Of a stretch of DNA of 62,913 bases, positions 10,162-18,977 are shown piece after piece. A program made the translations under genes and the position numbers. Position 1 is the first letter of the stretch. Every line of letters begins with the position of its first letter. This stretch comes from JAVBOW01 sp031550615 (GTDB lineage Bacteria > Bacteroidota > Bacteroidia > Bacteroidales > Rikenellaceae): positions 1-62,913 of the forward strand of contig JAVBOL010000036.1 in assembly GCA_031550615.1 (NCBI GenBank). Reading direction: 5' to 3'. Under the pieces are notes generated by a model. It was not told where the DNA came from. It worked only from the letters and a program-made list of their open reading frames with translations, and ran no database searches.

Positions 10162-10788
10162 ATGTCTATAAAAGAGAGGATAATAGTGGAATCGAGCGTA
10201 CTGTTCACCATGTACGGGCTGAAAAGCGTCCGTATGGACGACATAGCCGCCAATATGGGTATCTCGAAAAGGACGATCTACGAACTTTTCGGCGATAAGG
10301 AAACCCTGATCGAGGCGGCGATCCACCATTTCTTCGACCAGAAACGCGAATGCGACATAGTGCGTTGCGGACAGGCCGGCAACATCATCGAAAAGATATT
10401 TATCGGCCTGAGCGGCGCAGAGGACGCCATGCAGCAGAGCTTCGTGTTGATGAGCGACCTTAAAAAGTTTTACCCCAAGATACACCAGCGGTTCACGGAA
10501 GAGAGTTTCGACAAGGGCACCGAGGGCATCCGCGAGGCCATCGAAACGGGCGTCAACGGGGGGCTGATAGTCGACGTTTTCGGCGCCGACCTGCCCGTGA
10601 AGATCTTCGTGAGTTTCATGGAGTGCATCCACAAGAACATATCCACGGCGGCGACCGCCGCGCCGGCCCCGTTCGCCGAAATGGTGCGGTCAAGCGTGCT
10701 GATCTTCGTGCGGGGACTGGCCACGCTCAAAGGCATCGAAATGATAGACAAGTACATGGCAGAAAAATACTACACAGCAAACAACTGA
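10162..10788 (+). CDS. TetR/AcrR-family transcriptional regulator
   Basis: A 208-residue one-component regulator. Residues 5-55 form the TetR DNA-binding domain, with LFTMYGLKSVRMDDIAANMG followed by the recognition helix ISKRTIYELFGDKETL. The C-terminal ligand-binding and dimerisation half is divergent, as expected. It is the first gene of the operon encoding a TolC-type channel, a periplasmic adaptor, an RND pump and a PG0541 protein. It most likely represses this operon and itself until an effector binds. A palindrome overlaps its promoter. The TGA stop overlaps the next start (TGATG). The ATG at 10162 is chosen because it directly precedes the conserved helix and follows a good promoter. 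Confidence 0.92.
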   Translation: MSIKERIIVESSVLFTMYGLKSVRMDDIAANMGISKRTIYELFGDKETLIEAAIHHFFDQKRECDIVRCGQAGNIIEKIFIGLSGAEDAMQQSFVLMSDLKKFYPKIHQRFTEESFDKGTEGIREAIETGVNGGLIVDVFGADLPVKIFVSFMECIHKNISTAATAAPAPFAEMVRSSVLIFVRGLATLKGIEMIDKYMAEKYYTANN

Positions 10789-12215
10789 TGAATATGACAA
10801 TGAAAAAAATGATAACCCTCGCAGCCTGTATGCTTGCCGCCCTTACGGGGTGGGCGCAGCAAGGCGCGGTCGAAGTGGACCTGAGCGAGGCCCTTCGCAT
10901 AGCCCTGAGCGACAACCCCACCATCAGGATCGCCGACATGGAGATCCAGCGCCAGGACTACGTAAAGAAAGAGACGTGGGGCAACTTGCTGCCGCAAGTA
11001 TCCGCAAGCGGGGCATACCAGAACGCAGTCATCAAGAACGAGATAACCAAAGGGCTATCCTTCGAGCCCACGCACACTGTGGCGTTCGGCGCGACGGTCA
11101 ACCTTCCGCTGGTCGTACCCGGCGTCTACCAGACCCTCAAACTCAACAAAGAGCAGATGCGCGCAGCGGTGGAAAGCGCCCGCGCCTCACGCATCAACCT
11201 GAGCAACGAGGTCAAAAAGGCGTTCTTCAACATCCTGCGCATCGAGCAGGAGATAGGGGTGCTGAAAGCCTCGCAGAATAACGTGCAGCAGACCGTGGAC
11301 CAGATCCGCGTGTCGACGGCCAACGGCCTCACCTCGGAATACGACCTGCTGACGGCAGAGGTGCAGCTGAGCAACATCACCCCCCTGATACTCCAGGCGG
11401 GCGACGGGCTCTCGGTGGCGCAGATGTATCTCAAAATGCTCATGGGCATGCCCCTGGAGCAGACGGTCACGTTCAAGGGCGACCTGGCGGCGCTCGAAAA
11501 GTCGACGGCCATGTCACGCTATGAGATAGACCTGACGGACAACAGCGACCTGCGCGCGCTGGACATACAGCAAGACGTGCTGTCCGCACAACTCAAGGTG
11601 CTGCGCACCCAGCGCATGCCGACCCTGGGCGCAAGCCTCTCGGCCAACCTCTCGGGACACGACCCCATCAACTTCAATATGGCGGCGATGGGCGGCGGGG
11701 CGACCGGCTGGCAGAGCGACGGCAGCTACATCGGCTCACCCTACGGCGTGTGGAACGGCACCGATTGGAATATGCTCGCTCCCGCACCGGCATCGACCTC
11801 CTCGCCCAGCAAGGAATTCACCTGGCAGCACCCCGTGTCGCTGAGTTTCGGCCTGTCGGTGCCCATCTTCTCGGGATTCACCAACTCTAACCGCGAAAAG
11901 CAGCTTAAAAACAATATGCGCCAACTCACCGCGCAGCGCGACTACGCCGAAAAGCAGATCGAAGTGGCGGCAAACACATCCGTGAGCAACATCCAGACAG
12001 CCGTAGAGCGCATGGGGGCGACCTCGAAGACCGTCGAACAGGCGCGTAAGGCCTACGACATCTCCAACGTGCGCTTCAAGGCCGGCGCGGGCACGATCCT
12101 GGAGCTCAACTCGGCGGAGCTGCAACTCACCCAATCGCAGCTCAACCACTCACAGGCGATCTACGACCTGCTGTGCGCAAGGGCGGAATACGAAAAGATA
12201 ATTGGAAACGAATAA
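10788..12215 (+). CDS. TolC-type outer membrane efflux protein
   Basis: Outer-membrane channel of a tripartite efflux pump. A signal peptide (MKKMITLAACMLAALTGWAQ) is followed by two outer-membrane efflux repeats of coiled-coil and strand segments. These include LSEALRIALSDNPTI near the N-terminus and a C-terminal AGAGTILELNSAELQLTQSQ. About 475 residues, normal for the family. Three in-frame ATGs (10788, 10794, 10800) are possible; the first overlaps the TetR stop and suggests coupling, while the third gives the most typical signal peptide. A Gly/Ser-rich insertion near residues 295-340 is longer than in E. coli TolC. It sits between the regulator and the adaptor gene. Confidence 0.93.
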   Translation: MNMTMKKMITLAACMLAALTGWAQQGAVEVDLSEALRIALSDNPTIRIADMEIQRQDYVKKETWGNLLPQVSASGAYQNAVIKNEITKGLSFEPTHTVAFGATVNLPLVVPGVYQTLKLNKEQMRAAVESARASRINLSNEVKKAFFNILRIEQEIGVLKASQNNVQQTVDQIRVSTANGLTSEYDLLTAEVQLSNITPLILQAGDGLSVAQMYLKMLMGMPLEQTVTFKGDLAALEKSTAMSRYEIDLTDNSDLRALDIQQDVLSAQLKVLRTQRMPTLGASLSANLSGHDPINFNMAAMGGGATGWQSDGSYIGSPYGVWNGTDWNMLAPAPASTSSPSKEFTWQHPVSLSFGLSVPIFSGFTNSNREKQLKNNMRQLTAQRDYAEKQIEVAANTSVSNIQTAVERMGATSKTVEQARKAYDISNVRFKAGAGTILELNSAELQLTQSQLNHSQAIYDLLCARAEYEKIIGNE

Positions 12216-12228
12216 ATCAGACATAACA

Positions 12229-13254
12229 ATGAAAAGACTCAGATTCATCCCCGGGGCGCTTGCCCTGGCCGCCGTCCTGCTGGCCGGCTGCGGCACCAAG
12301 ACCGCCAAAACCTCGGACGAGGGCGCCGACTCGCTCAAAAAGGTAACGGTAAAAACCGTGATGACGCACCTTGAGCAGGTCGAGCAGGTCGTCGAATATA
12401 CCGGCAATATCGAAGCCTTCGCGGTAAACAACATAGGTCCCAACCAACCCGTGCGCATCGACCGAATACTGGTCGACGTGGGTGCGACAGTATCCAAAGG
12501 CCAGCTGCTGGTGATGATGGATCCCGCCAACTACATCCAGGCATCCGTGCAGCTCACCAACCTCGAGCAGGACTACCAGCGCCTCAAAAACGTCTATGAG
12601 GCGGGCGGCGTGCCCAAACAGCAGGTCGACCAGCTCGAAACCCAGCTCAAGGTCATGCGCACCCAGGTGGCCAACCTGAAGGCCAACATCGAACTGCGCA
12701 GCCCCATCGGCGGCGTCGTTACGGACCGCCATTTCGACGCGGGCGACATGTACACCTCAGGCGGCATCCTGACCGTGATGCAGATCAACCCGCTGAAGAT
12801 CACCGTCGACGTGTCCGAGCAATATTTCCCCGTAGTGAAAAAGGGCATGGGCGTGGACATCAAGGTGGACCTGTTCGCAGACAAGAGCTTCGAAGGCAAG
12901 GTTTCGCTGATCTATCCCGCGATCAACCCCTCTACGCGCACATTCACCATCGAGGTGACCATCCCCAACAACAGCCTCACGCTGCGCCCGGGCATGTACT
13001 GCCGCGCGACGCTGCTGCTGGGCAGCAAGCCGGGCATCATGCTCAGCGACCTGGCCGTGCAGAAGCAGATCGGCACCGCCGAGCGCTACGTTTGGGCGGT
13101 GAAGGACGGCGTGGCCGAGCGCCGCACGGTAACCATAGGCCGCCAGGTGGGCGACCAGTATAATATCCTCACGGGGCTCGAAGCCGACGAGCAGATCGTC
13201 GTGTCGGGTGCATCGCGCCTCTCGGACGGCACGGCGGTAGAGGTTGTCGAATAA
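12229..13254 (+). CDS. RND efflux periplasmic adaptor (HlyD/MFP family lipoprotein)
   Basis: Membrane-fusion protein linking the RND pump to the outer-membrane channel. The ATG at 12229 gives a lipoprotein signal peptide with lipobox LAGC; the open frame extends upstream only through a TTG. The order is N-terminal beta strand, lipoyl half (VDVGATVSKGQLLVMMDPAN), an alpha-helical hairpin (residues about 100-150), the second lipoyl half (LRSPIGGVVTDRHFDAGDMY), then beta-barrel and membrane-proximal domains. 341 residues, typical of the family. It starts 13 bases after the TolC-type gene and is followed by a 120-base gap holding an A+T-rich inverted repeat before the pump gene. Confidence 0.95.
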   Translation: MKRLRFIPGALALAAVLLAGCGTKTAKTSDEGADSLKKVTVKTVMTHLEQVEQVVEYTGNIEAFAVNNIGPNQPVRIDRILVDVGATVSKGQLLVMMDPANYIQASVQLTNLEQDYQRLKNVYEAGGVPKQQVDQLETQLKVMRTQVANLKANIELRSPIGGVVTDRHFDAGDMYTSGGILTVMQINPLKITVDVSEQYFPVVKKGMGVDIKVDLFADKSFEGKVSLIYPAINPSTRTFTIEVTIPNNSLTLRPGMYCRATLLLGSKPGIMLSDLAVQKQIGTAERYVWAVKDGVAERRTVTIGRQVGDQYNILTGLEADEQIVVSGASRLSDGTAVEVVE

Positions 13255-13265
13255 TTGTGAAATTG

Positions 13266-13370
13266 GAATTATGAATTATGAATTATGAATCATGATCGCC
13301 CGGGCTTTTTTTCAAAGAGGTCTGCCGATCCCAATTCATAATTTACAATTCATGATTCATAATTATAAAA
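13266..13370. repeat. A+T-rich inverted repeat with AATTATG units, copy 1
   Basis: The left arm carries three tandem AATTATG units and ends in an exact 15-bp match (13281-13295) to the inverted right arm (13350-13364). The interior is G+C richer. It lies between adaptor and pump genes and ends just before the pump ATG. A related copy is at 31102-31200. It looks like a small non-autonomous, MITE-like element. Confidence 0.6.
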
Positions 13371-13374
13371 TTAA

Positions 13375-16300
13375 ATGAGAATTTACGAAACCGCGGTCCG
13401 AAAACCGATTTCGACCATACTGATATTCGTAGGGGTCATCGTGATGGGGCTGTTCTCGCTGCGCAACCTGGCAGTGGACATGTACCCCGACATCGAGTTC
13501 CCTGCGGTGAGCGTTATCACCACCTACGCGGGCGCCAACGCCTCGGACATAGAGCGCAACGTGACCCGCGTGCTGGAGGACAACCTCAACACGGTCAACA
13601 ACCTCAAAAAACTCACCTCGAAGTCATACGACAACTACTCGATGATAACCGCCGAGTTCGAGTGGGGCTCGGACCTGACCGAGGCGGCCAACGACATACG
13701 CGACGTTATCGGGCGCGTGCAGTCGCTGCTGCCCGACGAGGTCGATTCGCCGATGATCTTCAAGTTCTCCTCCTCGATGATGCCGGTGCTCGTGATGAGC
13801 GCCACGGCGGAGGAGAGCTACGACGCGTTGAACAAGATACTGGACGAGAAGTTCGTCAACGTCCTTAACCGCATCGACGGCGTGGGCGCGGTGAGCATCT
13901 CGGGCGTGCCCTACCGCGAGATACAGGTCAACGTAGACCCGCACAAGCTGGAGGCGTACCACCTGACCGTCGAGCAACTCAGCGGCATTATCGCACAGGA
14001 GAATATCAACCTGCCGGCAGGTTCGCTCGACATAGGCACACACACCTACAGCATCAAATCGGACCTCGAATTCAGGGACAGCCGCGAACTGGAAAGCATC
14101 GTGGTGGCCAGCCAGAACGGGCGCGACATCTACCTCAAGGACGTGGCCATCGTCAGGGACACGCTCGAAAAGGCGACCAACGACGTGCGCGTGAACAGCG
14201 AGAAGGGCGTTTCCATCGTGATCCAGAAACAGTCGGGCGCCAACTCTGTGAAGATATCCAAAGAGGTGCTCAGTAAGATCGAGGAGATAAAGACCACCCT
14301 GCCCAAGGACATCCAGATAAGCACCATCTTCGACACCTCGGAATATATCCAGGACTCGATCAATTCGCTGACCGAAACCGTTTTGCTGGCTTTCGTGTTC
14401 GTGATACTGGTGGTGCTGTTCTTCCTGGGGCGCTGGCGGGCGACGTTGATAATCTGCCTTACCATACCGGTTTCGCTCGTGGTGGCCTTCATATACCTTT
14501 ATATGACCGGCTCGACGCTTAACATCATCTCGCTCTCGTCGCTCTCCATCGCCATCGGCCTTGTGGTCGACGACGCCATCGTGGTGCTCGAAAATATCAC
14601 CAAGCACATCGAGCGCGGTTCGTCGCCCAAAGAGGCGGCAGTCTACGCCACCAACGAGGTGTGGCTGGCCGTTATCGCCACCACGCTCACGGTAGTGGCT
14701 GTGTTCCTGCCCCTTACGATGCTTACCGGCATGGCCGGCATCATGTTCCGCGAACTGGGATGGATCGTAACGCTGGTTATCACCGTGTCTATGATCGCCG
14801 CCATCACCATGACCCCGATGCTCTCGGCGCTCATGCTGCGCGACCGCCAGGTGGGGCACTCATACAAAGGCCTGGGAATGATATTCAAGCCCATCGACCG
14901 CTTTTTGAACAACCTCGACGAATGGTACGGTCGCCTGATAAAGGGCGCGCTGCATCACCGGGGCAAGATATTGGCTATCGCCATCGGACTGTGGCTCTCG
15001 AGTTGCAGCCTGTTGACGGTCGTTCCCTTCGACTTTTTCCCAAAATCCGACGACGGGATGATCTCCTCGACCGTCAAGCTCGACCAGAACATCGGGGTTA
15101 ATTACACGGCCTCGATCGCCCGCACCATCGAAGGCGTCTTCAAAGAGCACTACCCCGAGATACGCCTCGTATCGACCAACTCGGGCGCTGCGTCCGGCAA
15201 GGACACCTACGCCGCCATGACCCGTGAGTCGGGAAGCCAGATCATAACCTTCACCATGCGCCTCACGGACGCCAGGGAGCGCGAACGCTCGATCTTCGAG
15301 ATCAGCGACCTGATGCGCGAAGACCTTGCGCGCATGCCCGAGATCAAGGAGTTCACCGTGACCCCCGGCAACTCCAACAGCATGGGCTCGGGCAGCGACA
15401 TCGACGTTAAGGTGTTCGGCTACGACCTGGGCAAGACCAACGACATAGCGATGGTCATCATGGACAGCCTGAAGACCCTCACCACGATCCGCGACGTACA
15501 CCTCTCGCGCGATGAGATGCGCACCGAGTTCAACGTCAAGTTCGACCGCAACCGCCTGGCTTTCTACGGCCTGAACACGGCCACCGCGGCCAACTACATG
15601 CGCAACCGCATCAACGGCCTCACCTCGACCAAGTTCCGCGAGGACGGCGACGAGTACGACATCATCGTGCGCTACGGCGAGCAGTTCCGCACCTCGGTCG
15701 AAACGGTGGAGAATATCGTTATATACAACTCCAAGGGAGAGGCTATCCGCCTGAGCGACGTGGCCGACATCACCGAAGAGTACGCTCCCCCCATGATCCA
15801 GCGTGAGAACCGTCAGAGGGAGGTTTCGGTCATCGCCTCGCTGGGCGATAAGGTGGCGCTGGGCACGGCAGCAGAAGATGTACAGGCCAAACTCGCCACG
15901 ATGCACTTCCCCGAGGACGTATTCGTCGAGTTGGGCGGTAACATCGAAGACCAGCAGGAATCTTTCGGCGACATAGGCATGCTGCTGATCCTTATCATCC
16001 TGCTCGTGTATATCGTCATGGCCACGCAGTTCGAGTCGCTGCGCATGCCCTTTATCATCATGATCACCGTGCCGTTCGCCTTCACCGGCGTATTCCTGGC
16101 GCTGTGGCTCACGGGCACCTCGCTCTCGATCATCGCCTTTATCGGATCGATCATGCTGGTGGGTATCGTGGTGAAGAACGGTATCGTGATGGTCGACTTC
16201 ATGAACCTTCTGCGCGAACGCGGCGAATCGATCAACCAGGCCGTGGTCAACTCGGCCAAGTCGCGTCTGCGTCCGGTTATCATGACCTCGCTGACCACCA

Positions 16301-16497
16301 TCCTGGGCATGCTGCCCATGGCGCTGGGGATCGGCGAAGGGTCAGAGATCTGGCAGCCCATGGGTATCGCCATCATCGGCGGTTTGACCATCTCGCTGTT
16401 GCTCACCCTGATCGTGATCCCGGTGATCTACTCGCTCTTCGGAGGCAACCAACTCAAAAAGGAGCGCCGCAAACTGGCCGAATCACATAATAACTAA
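13375..16497 (+). CDS. RND-family efflux pump, inner membrane subunit (AcrB-like)
   Basis: Proton-driven inner-membrane exporter of the AcrB/MexB superfamily, 1040 residues. Topology is the classic TM1, large periplasmic loop, TM2-6, second loop, TM7-12. TM1 starts at residue about 11 (ISTILIFVGVIVMGLFSLRN). The proton-relay Asp pair occurs in GLVVDDAIVVLEN at about residues 395-407, and the matching Lys in TM10 is in MLVGIVVKNGIVMVDF. Substrate cannot be told from sequence; drugs, bile salts or fatty acids are all plausible. Regulation by the TetR protein at the head of the operon is likely. The start is the first ATG, directly after the inverted repeat. Confidence 0.95.
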   Translation: MRIYETAVRKPISTILIFVGVIVMGLFSLRNLAVDMYPDIEFPAVSVITTYAGANASDIERNVTRVLEDNLNTVNNLKKLTSKSYDNYSMITAEFEWGSDLTEAANDIRDVIGRVQSLLPDEVDSPMIFKFSSSMMPVLVMSATAEESYDALNKILDEKFVNVLNRIDGVGAVSISGVPYREIQVNVDPHKLEAYHLTVEQLSGIIAQENINLPAGSLDIGTHTYSIKSDLEFRDSRELESIVVASQNGRDIYLKDVAIVRDTLEKATNDVRVNSEKGVSIVIQKQSGANSVKISKEVLSKIEEIKTTLPKDIQISTIFDTSEYIQDSINSLTETVLLAFVFVILVVLFFLGRWRATLIICLTIPVSLVVAFIYLYMTGSTLNIISLSSLSIAIGLVVDDAIVVLENITKHIERGSSPKEAAVYATNEVWLAVIATTLTVVAVFLPLTMLTGMAGIMFRELGWIVTLVITVSMIAAITMTPMLSALMLRDRQVGHSYKGLGMIFKPIDRFLNNLDEWYGRLIKGALHHRGKILAIAIGLWLSSCSLLTVVPFDFFPKSDDGMISSTVKLDQNIGVNYTASIARTIEGVFKEHYPEIRLVSTNSGAASGKDTYAAMTRESGSQIITFTMRLTDARERERSIFEISDLMREDLARMPEIKEFTVTPGNSNSMGSGSDIDVKVFGYDLGKTNDIAMVIMDSLKTLTTIRDVHLSRDEMRTEFNVKFDRNRLAFYGLNTATAANYMRNRINGLTSTKFREDGDEYDIIVRYGEQFRTSVETVENIVIYNSKGEAIRLSDVADITEEYAPPMIQRENRQREVSVIASLGDKVALGTAAEDVQAKLATMHFPEDVFVELGGNIEDQQESFGDIGMLLILIILLVYIVMATQFESLRMPFIIMITVPFAFTGVFLALWLTGTSLSIIAFIGSIMLVGIVVKNGIVMVDFMNLLRERGESINQAVVNSAKSRLRPVIMTSLTTILGMLPMALGIGEGSEIWQPMGIAIIGGLTISLLLTLIVIPVIYSLFGGNQLKKERRKLAESHNN

Positions 16498-16502
16498 GCC
16501 AA

Positions 16503-16796
16503 ATGAAAGCACTGTTCATAACATACAACCAGGCCCTTACCGAGCGCATCGACGAGATACTCTCGCGCCGCGCCGTGAGGGGTTTTACAAAATGGGAACT
16601 TACGCAGGGCCGCGGCACCGTAACCGGCGAGCCCCACCTGGGCAGCCACACGTGGCCGGCCATGAACTCCTCGACCATGACGGTGGTCGAAGACGAGAAG
16701 GTCGCCCCGCTGCTGGAAGCGCTGCGCGAGCTCGACGCCGAAATGCCGGCGCAGGGCTGCCGCGCATTCGTCTGGAGCATCGAAGACGGGATGTAA
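16503..16796 (+). CDS. PG0541 family transporter-associated protein (PII-like fold)
   Basis: A 97-residue soluble protein starting six bases after the RND pump. The overall pattern, an N-terminal strand KALFITYN, a Gly-rich middle (GTVTGEPHLGSHTWPAMNS) and a C-terminal strand RAFVWSIEDG, matches the family called PG0541, found beside RND pumps in Bacteroidota. The size and strand-helix-strand pattern suggest a PII-like ferredoxin fold, so a role in sensing or tuning the pump is a reasonable inference, but no ligand is known to me. Last gene of the efflux operon; a hairpin follows 26 bases later. Confidence 0.75.
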   Translation: MKALFITYNQALTERIDEILSRRAVRGFTKWELTQGRGTVTGEPHLGSHTWPAMNSSTMTVVEDEKVAPLLEALRELDAEMPAQGCRAFVWSIEDGM

Positions 16797-16822
16797 TTAA
16801 TCCCCGGATAATGCAAGAGGGA

Positions 16823-16854
16823 GGGAGGTTCGCCGAAATTTCGGCGAACCTCCC
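16823..16854 (+). terminator. Hairpin ending the efflux operon
   Basis: A perfect 16-bp palindrome (16823-16838 with 16839-16854) after the PG0541 gene. It lacks a proper T run, so termination is likely but not textbook. Confidence 0.6.
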
Positions 16855-16886
16855 GTTTATGATATGCCTCGGTTGAGCAAAATGAT

Positions 16887-16894
16887 TATCTTTG
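16887..16894 (+). promoter_or_regulatory. -7 promoter element of metG
   Basis: TATCTTTG, 26 bases before the metG ATG. Confidence 0.6.
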
Positions 16895-16920
16895 CAAGAT
16901 TAAACAGATGTTTTCTAAAA

Positions 16921-18960
16921 ATGAAGCAATTTAAACGCCACCTGGTAACCTCAGCCCTACCCTACGCCAACGGTCCCGTGCATATCGGGCACCTCGCCGG
17001 GGTGTATATACCATCTGACATTTACGTACGCTACCTGCGCCTGAAGGGCGAGGACGTGGTTTCGGTCTGCGGATCGGACGAGCACGGGGTACCCATCACC
17101 ATCAAGGCGCGCGCCGAGGGCGTAACGCCGCAGGATGTGGTGGACAAGTACCACAACATGATCAAAAACGCGTTCGAGGGGCTGGGTATAAAATTCGACA
17201 TATACTCGCGCACCACCTCGCCGACGCACTATAAGACCGCCTCGGACTTCTTCCGCACGCTCTACGACAAGGGCGAGTTCACCGAGGCCACCTCGATGCA
17301 GTACTACGACACCGAAGCCGGGGCGTTCCTCGCCGACCGCTATATCATGGGCACGTGCCCCCACTGCAACAACGACCGCGCGTACGGCGACCAGTGCGAG
17401 AAGTGCGGATCGACCCTCGCTGCGACCGACCTTATCAACCCGCGCAGCACCATCTCCGGCTCCGTGCCCGTGATGCGCGAGACCAAACACTGGTACCTGC
17501 CCCTGGACAAGCACGAGGCTTTCCTCAAGCAATGGATCCTTGAAGGGCACAAGGAATGGAAGGCCAACGTCTACGGGCAGTGCAAAAGCTGGCTCGATTT
17601 GGGTCTGCAGCCCCGCGCGGTGAGCCGCGATCTGGACTGGGGCATCCCCGTTCCCGTCGAGGGCGCCGAAGGCAAGGTGCTCTACGTGTGGTTCGACGCG
17701 CCGATAGGCTATATCTCCGCCACCAAGGACCTCACCCCCGACTGGGAGAAATACTGGAAGAGTGAGCAGACCAAAATGGTGCACTTCATCGGTAAGGACA
17801 ACATCGTCTTCCACTGCATCGTCTTCCCGGCGATGCTGCGCGCGCACGGCGGCTATATCCTGCCCGAGAACGTGCCCGCCAACGAGTTCCTGAACCTTGA
17901 GGGCGACAAGATATCCACCTCGCGCAACTGGGCGGTGTGGCTGCACGAATACCTCGAGGATTTCCCCGGCAAGCAGGACGTGCTGCGCTATGTGCTCTGC
18001 GCCAACGCCCCCGAAACGAAGGACAACGACTTCACATGGAAGGACTTCCAAGCGCGTTGCAACAACGAGTTGGTGGCCGTGCTCGGAAATTTCGTCAACC
18101 GCGCGATGGTGCTCACCCACAAGTATTACGAGGGCGCCGTACCCGCCGCCGGCGAATTGACCGACTACGACCGCGACACGCTCTCCGAAATGCCCGCTTT
18201 GAAAAAGTCGCTCGAAGAGAACCTCGAGCACTACCGTTTCCGCGAGGCGCTCAAGGACGCGATGGGCCTGGCGCGCCTTGGCAACAAATACCTGGCCGAC
18301 ACCGAACCGTGGAAAGTCGTCAAGACCGACCCCGAGCGCGTAAAGACCATCCTTGCCGTGTCGTTGCAGATAACGGCCAACCTGGCCATCGCCATCGAGC
18401 CTTTCATGCCTTTCACCGCCGCGAAAATATTAAAAATGCTCGCGTGCGAACCTTTCGGCTGGGAGCGCCTGGGCGAGGTCGACCTGCTTCCTGCCGGGCA
18501 TGTTATAGCGCAACCCGAGCTGCTGTTCGAGAAGATCGAGGACGCAGACATCGAGGCTCAGCTCAACAAACTGGCCGATAAAAAGGCTGCCAACGCCGCA
18601 GCAGCGCCCGCCGCAGCCGCCGAGCCGCAAAAGCCGAGCATCTCTTTCGACGATTTCTCGCGCATGGACATCCGCACGGCGACCGTCGTGGCGGCAGAGC
18701 GCGTGCCCAAGACCAAGAAACTGCTCCACCTGACCGTCGACACGGGCATCGACCGCCGCGAAATAGTGTCTGGCATCGCCGAGTTCTACGAGCCCGAGCA
18801 GATGGTAGGCAAGCAGGTAGTGGTGCTGGTGAACCTCGAACCGCGCGAGTTGAAAGGCATAACCTCGCAGGGCATGATCCTCATGGCCGAGGACGCCTCA
18901 GGAAAACTGTCGCTGGTAGCGCCCGCCGACAAGGTGTCCAACGGATCGCAGATAAAATAA
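16921..18960 (+). CDS. metG: Methionyl-tRNA synthetase
   Basis: Class I synthetase of 679 residues. HIGH is at residues 21-24. The zinc knuckle cysteines are in CPHC and CEKC near residues 145-161. The KMSKS loop reads KISTS near residue 330. After the anticodon-binding domain, an Ala/Pro-rich linker joins a C-terminal tRNA-binding domain of the EMAP/Trbp111 type (about 575-679), which begins SFDDFSRMDIRTATVVAAE. The ATG at 16921 is chosen over the open frame's upstream part because the promoter lies between them. ilvE follows after 17 bases and is probably co-transcribed. Confidence 0.97.
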   Translation: MKQFKRHLVTSALPYANGPVHIGHLAGVYIPSDIYVRYLRLKGEDVVSVCGSDEHGVPITIKARAEGVTPQDVVDKYHNMIKNAFEGLGIKFDIYSRTTSPTHYKTASDFFRTLYDKGEFTEATSMQYYDTEAGAFLADRYIMGTCPHCNNDRAYGDQCEKCGSTLAATDLINPRSTISGSVPVMRETKHWYLPLDKHEAFLKQWILEGHKEWKANVYGQCKSWLDLGLQPRAVSRDLDWGIPVPVEGAEGKVLYVWFDAPIGYISATKDLTPDWEKYWKSEQTKMVHFIGKDNIVFHCIVFPAMLRAHGGYILPENVPANEFLNLEGDKISTSRNWAVWLHEYLEDFPGKQDVLRYVLCANAPETKDNDFTWKDFQARCNNELVAVLGNFVNRAMVLTHKYYEGAVPAAGELTDYDRDTLSEMPALKKSLEENLEHYRFREALKDAMGLARLGNKYLADTEPWKVVKTDPERVKTILAVSLQITANLAIAIEPFMPFTAAKILKMLACEPFGWERLGEVDLLPAGHVIAQPELLFEKIEDADIEAQLNKLADKKAANAAAAPAAAAEPQKPSISFDDFSRMDIRTATVVAAERVPKTKKLLHLTVDTGIDRREIVSGIAEFYEPEQMVGKQVVVLVNLEPRELKGITSQGMILMAEDASGKLSLVAPADKVSNGSQIK

Positions 18961-18977
18961 CCTAACACTATAATATT

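Noticed and set aside
14860..15906. Long minus-strand open frame of 348 codons inside the RND pump gene
   Set aside because: It is antisense to a well-conserved gene, has no family motifs and a Val/His/Gly-rich composition typical of shadow frames in G+C-rich DNA.
16957..18231. Minus-strand open frame of 424 codons inside metG
   Set aside because: Antisense shadow of metG, with no start signals and a shadow-frame composition.
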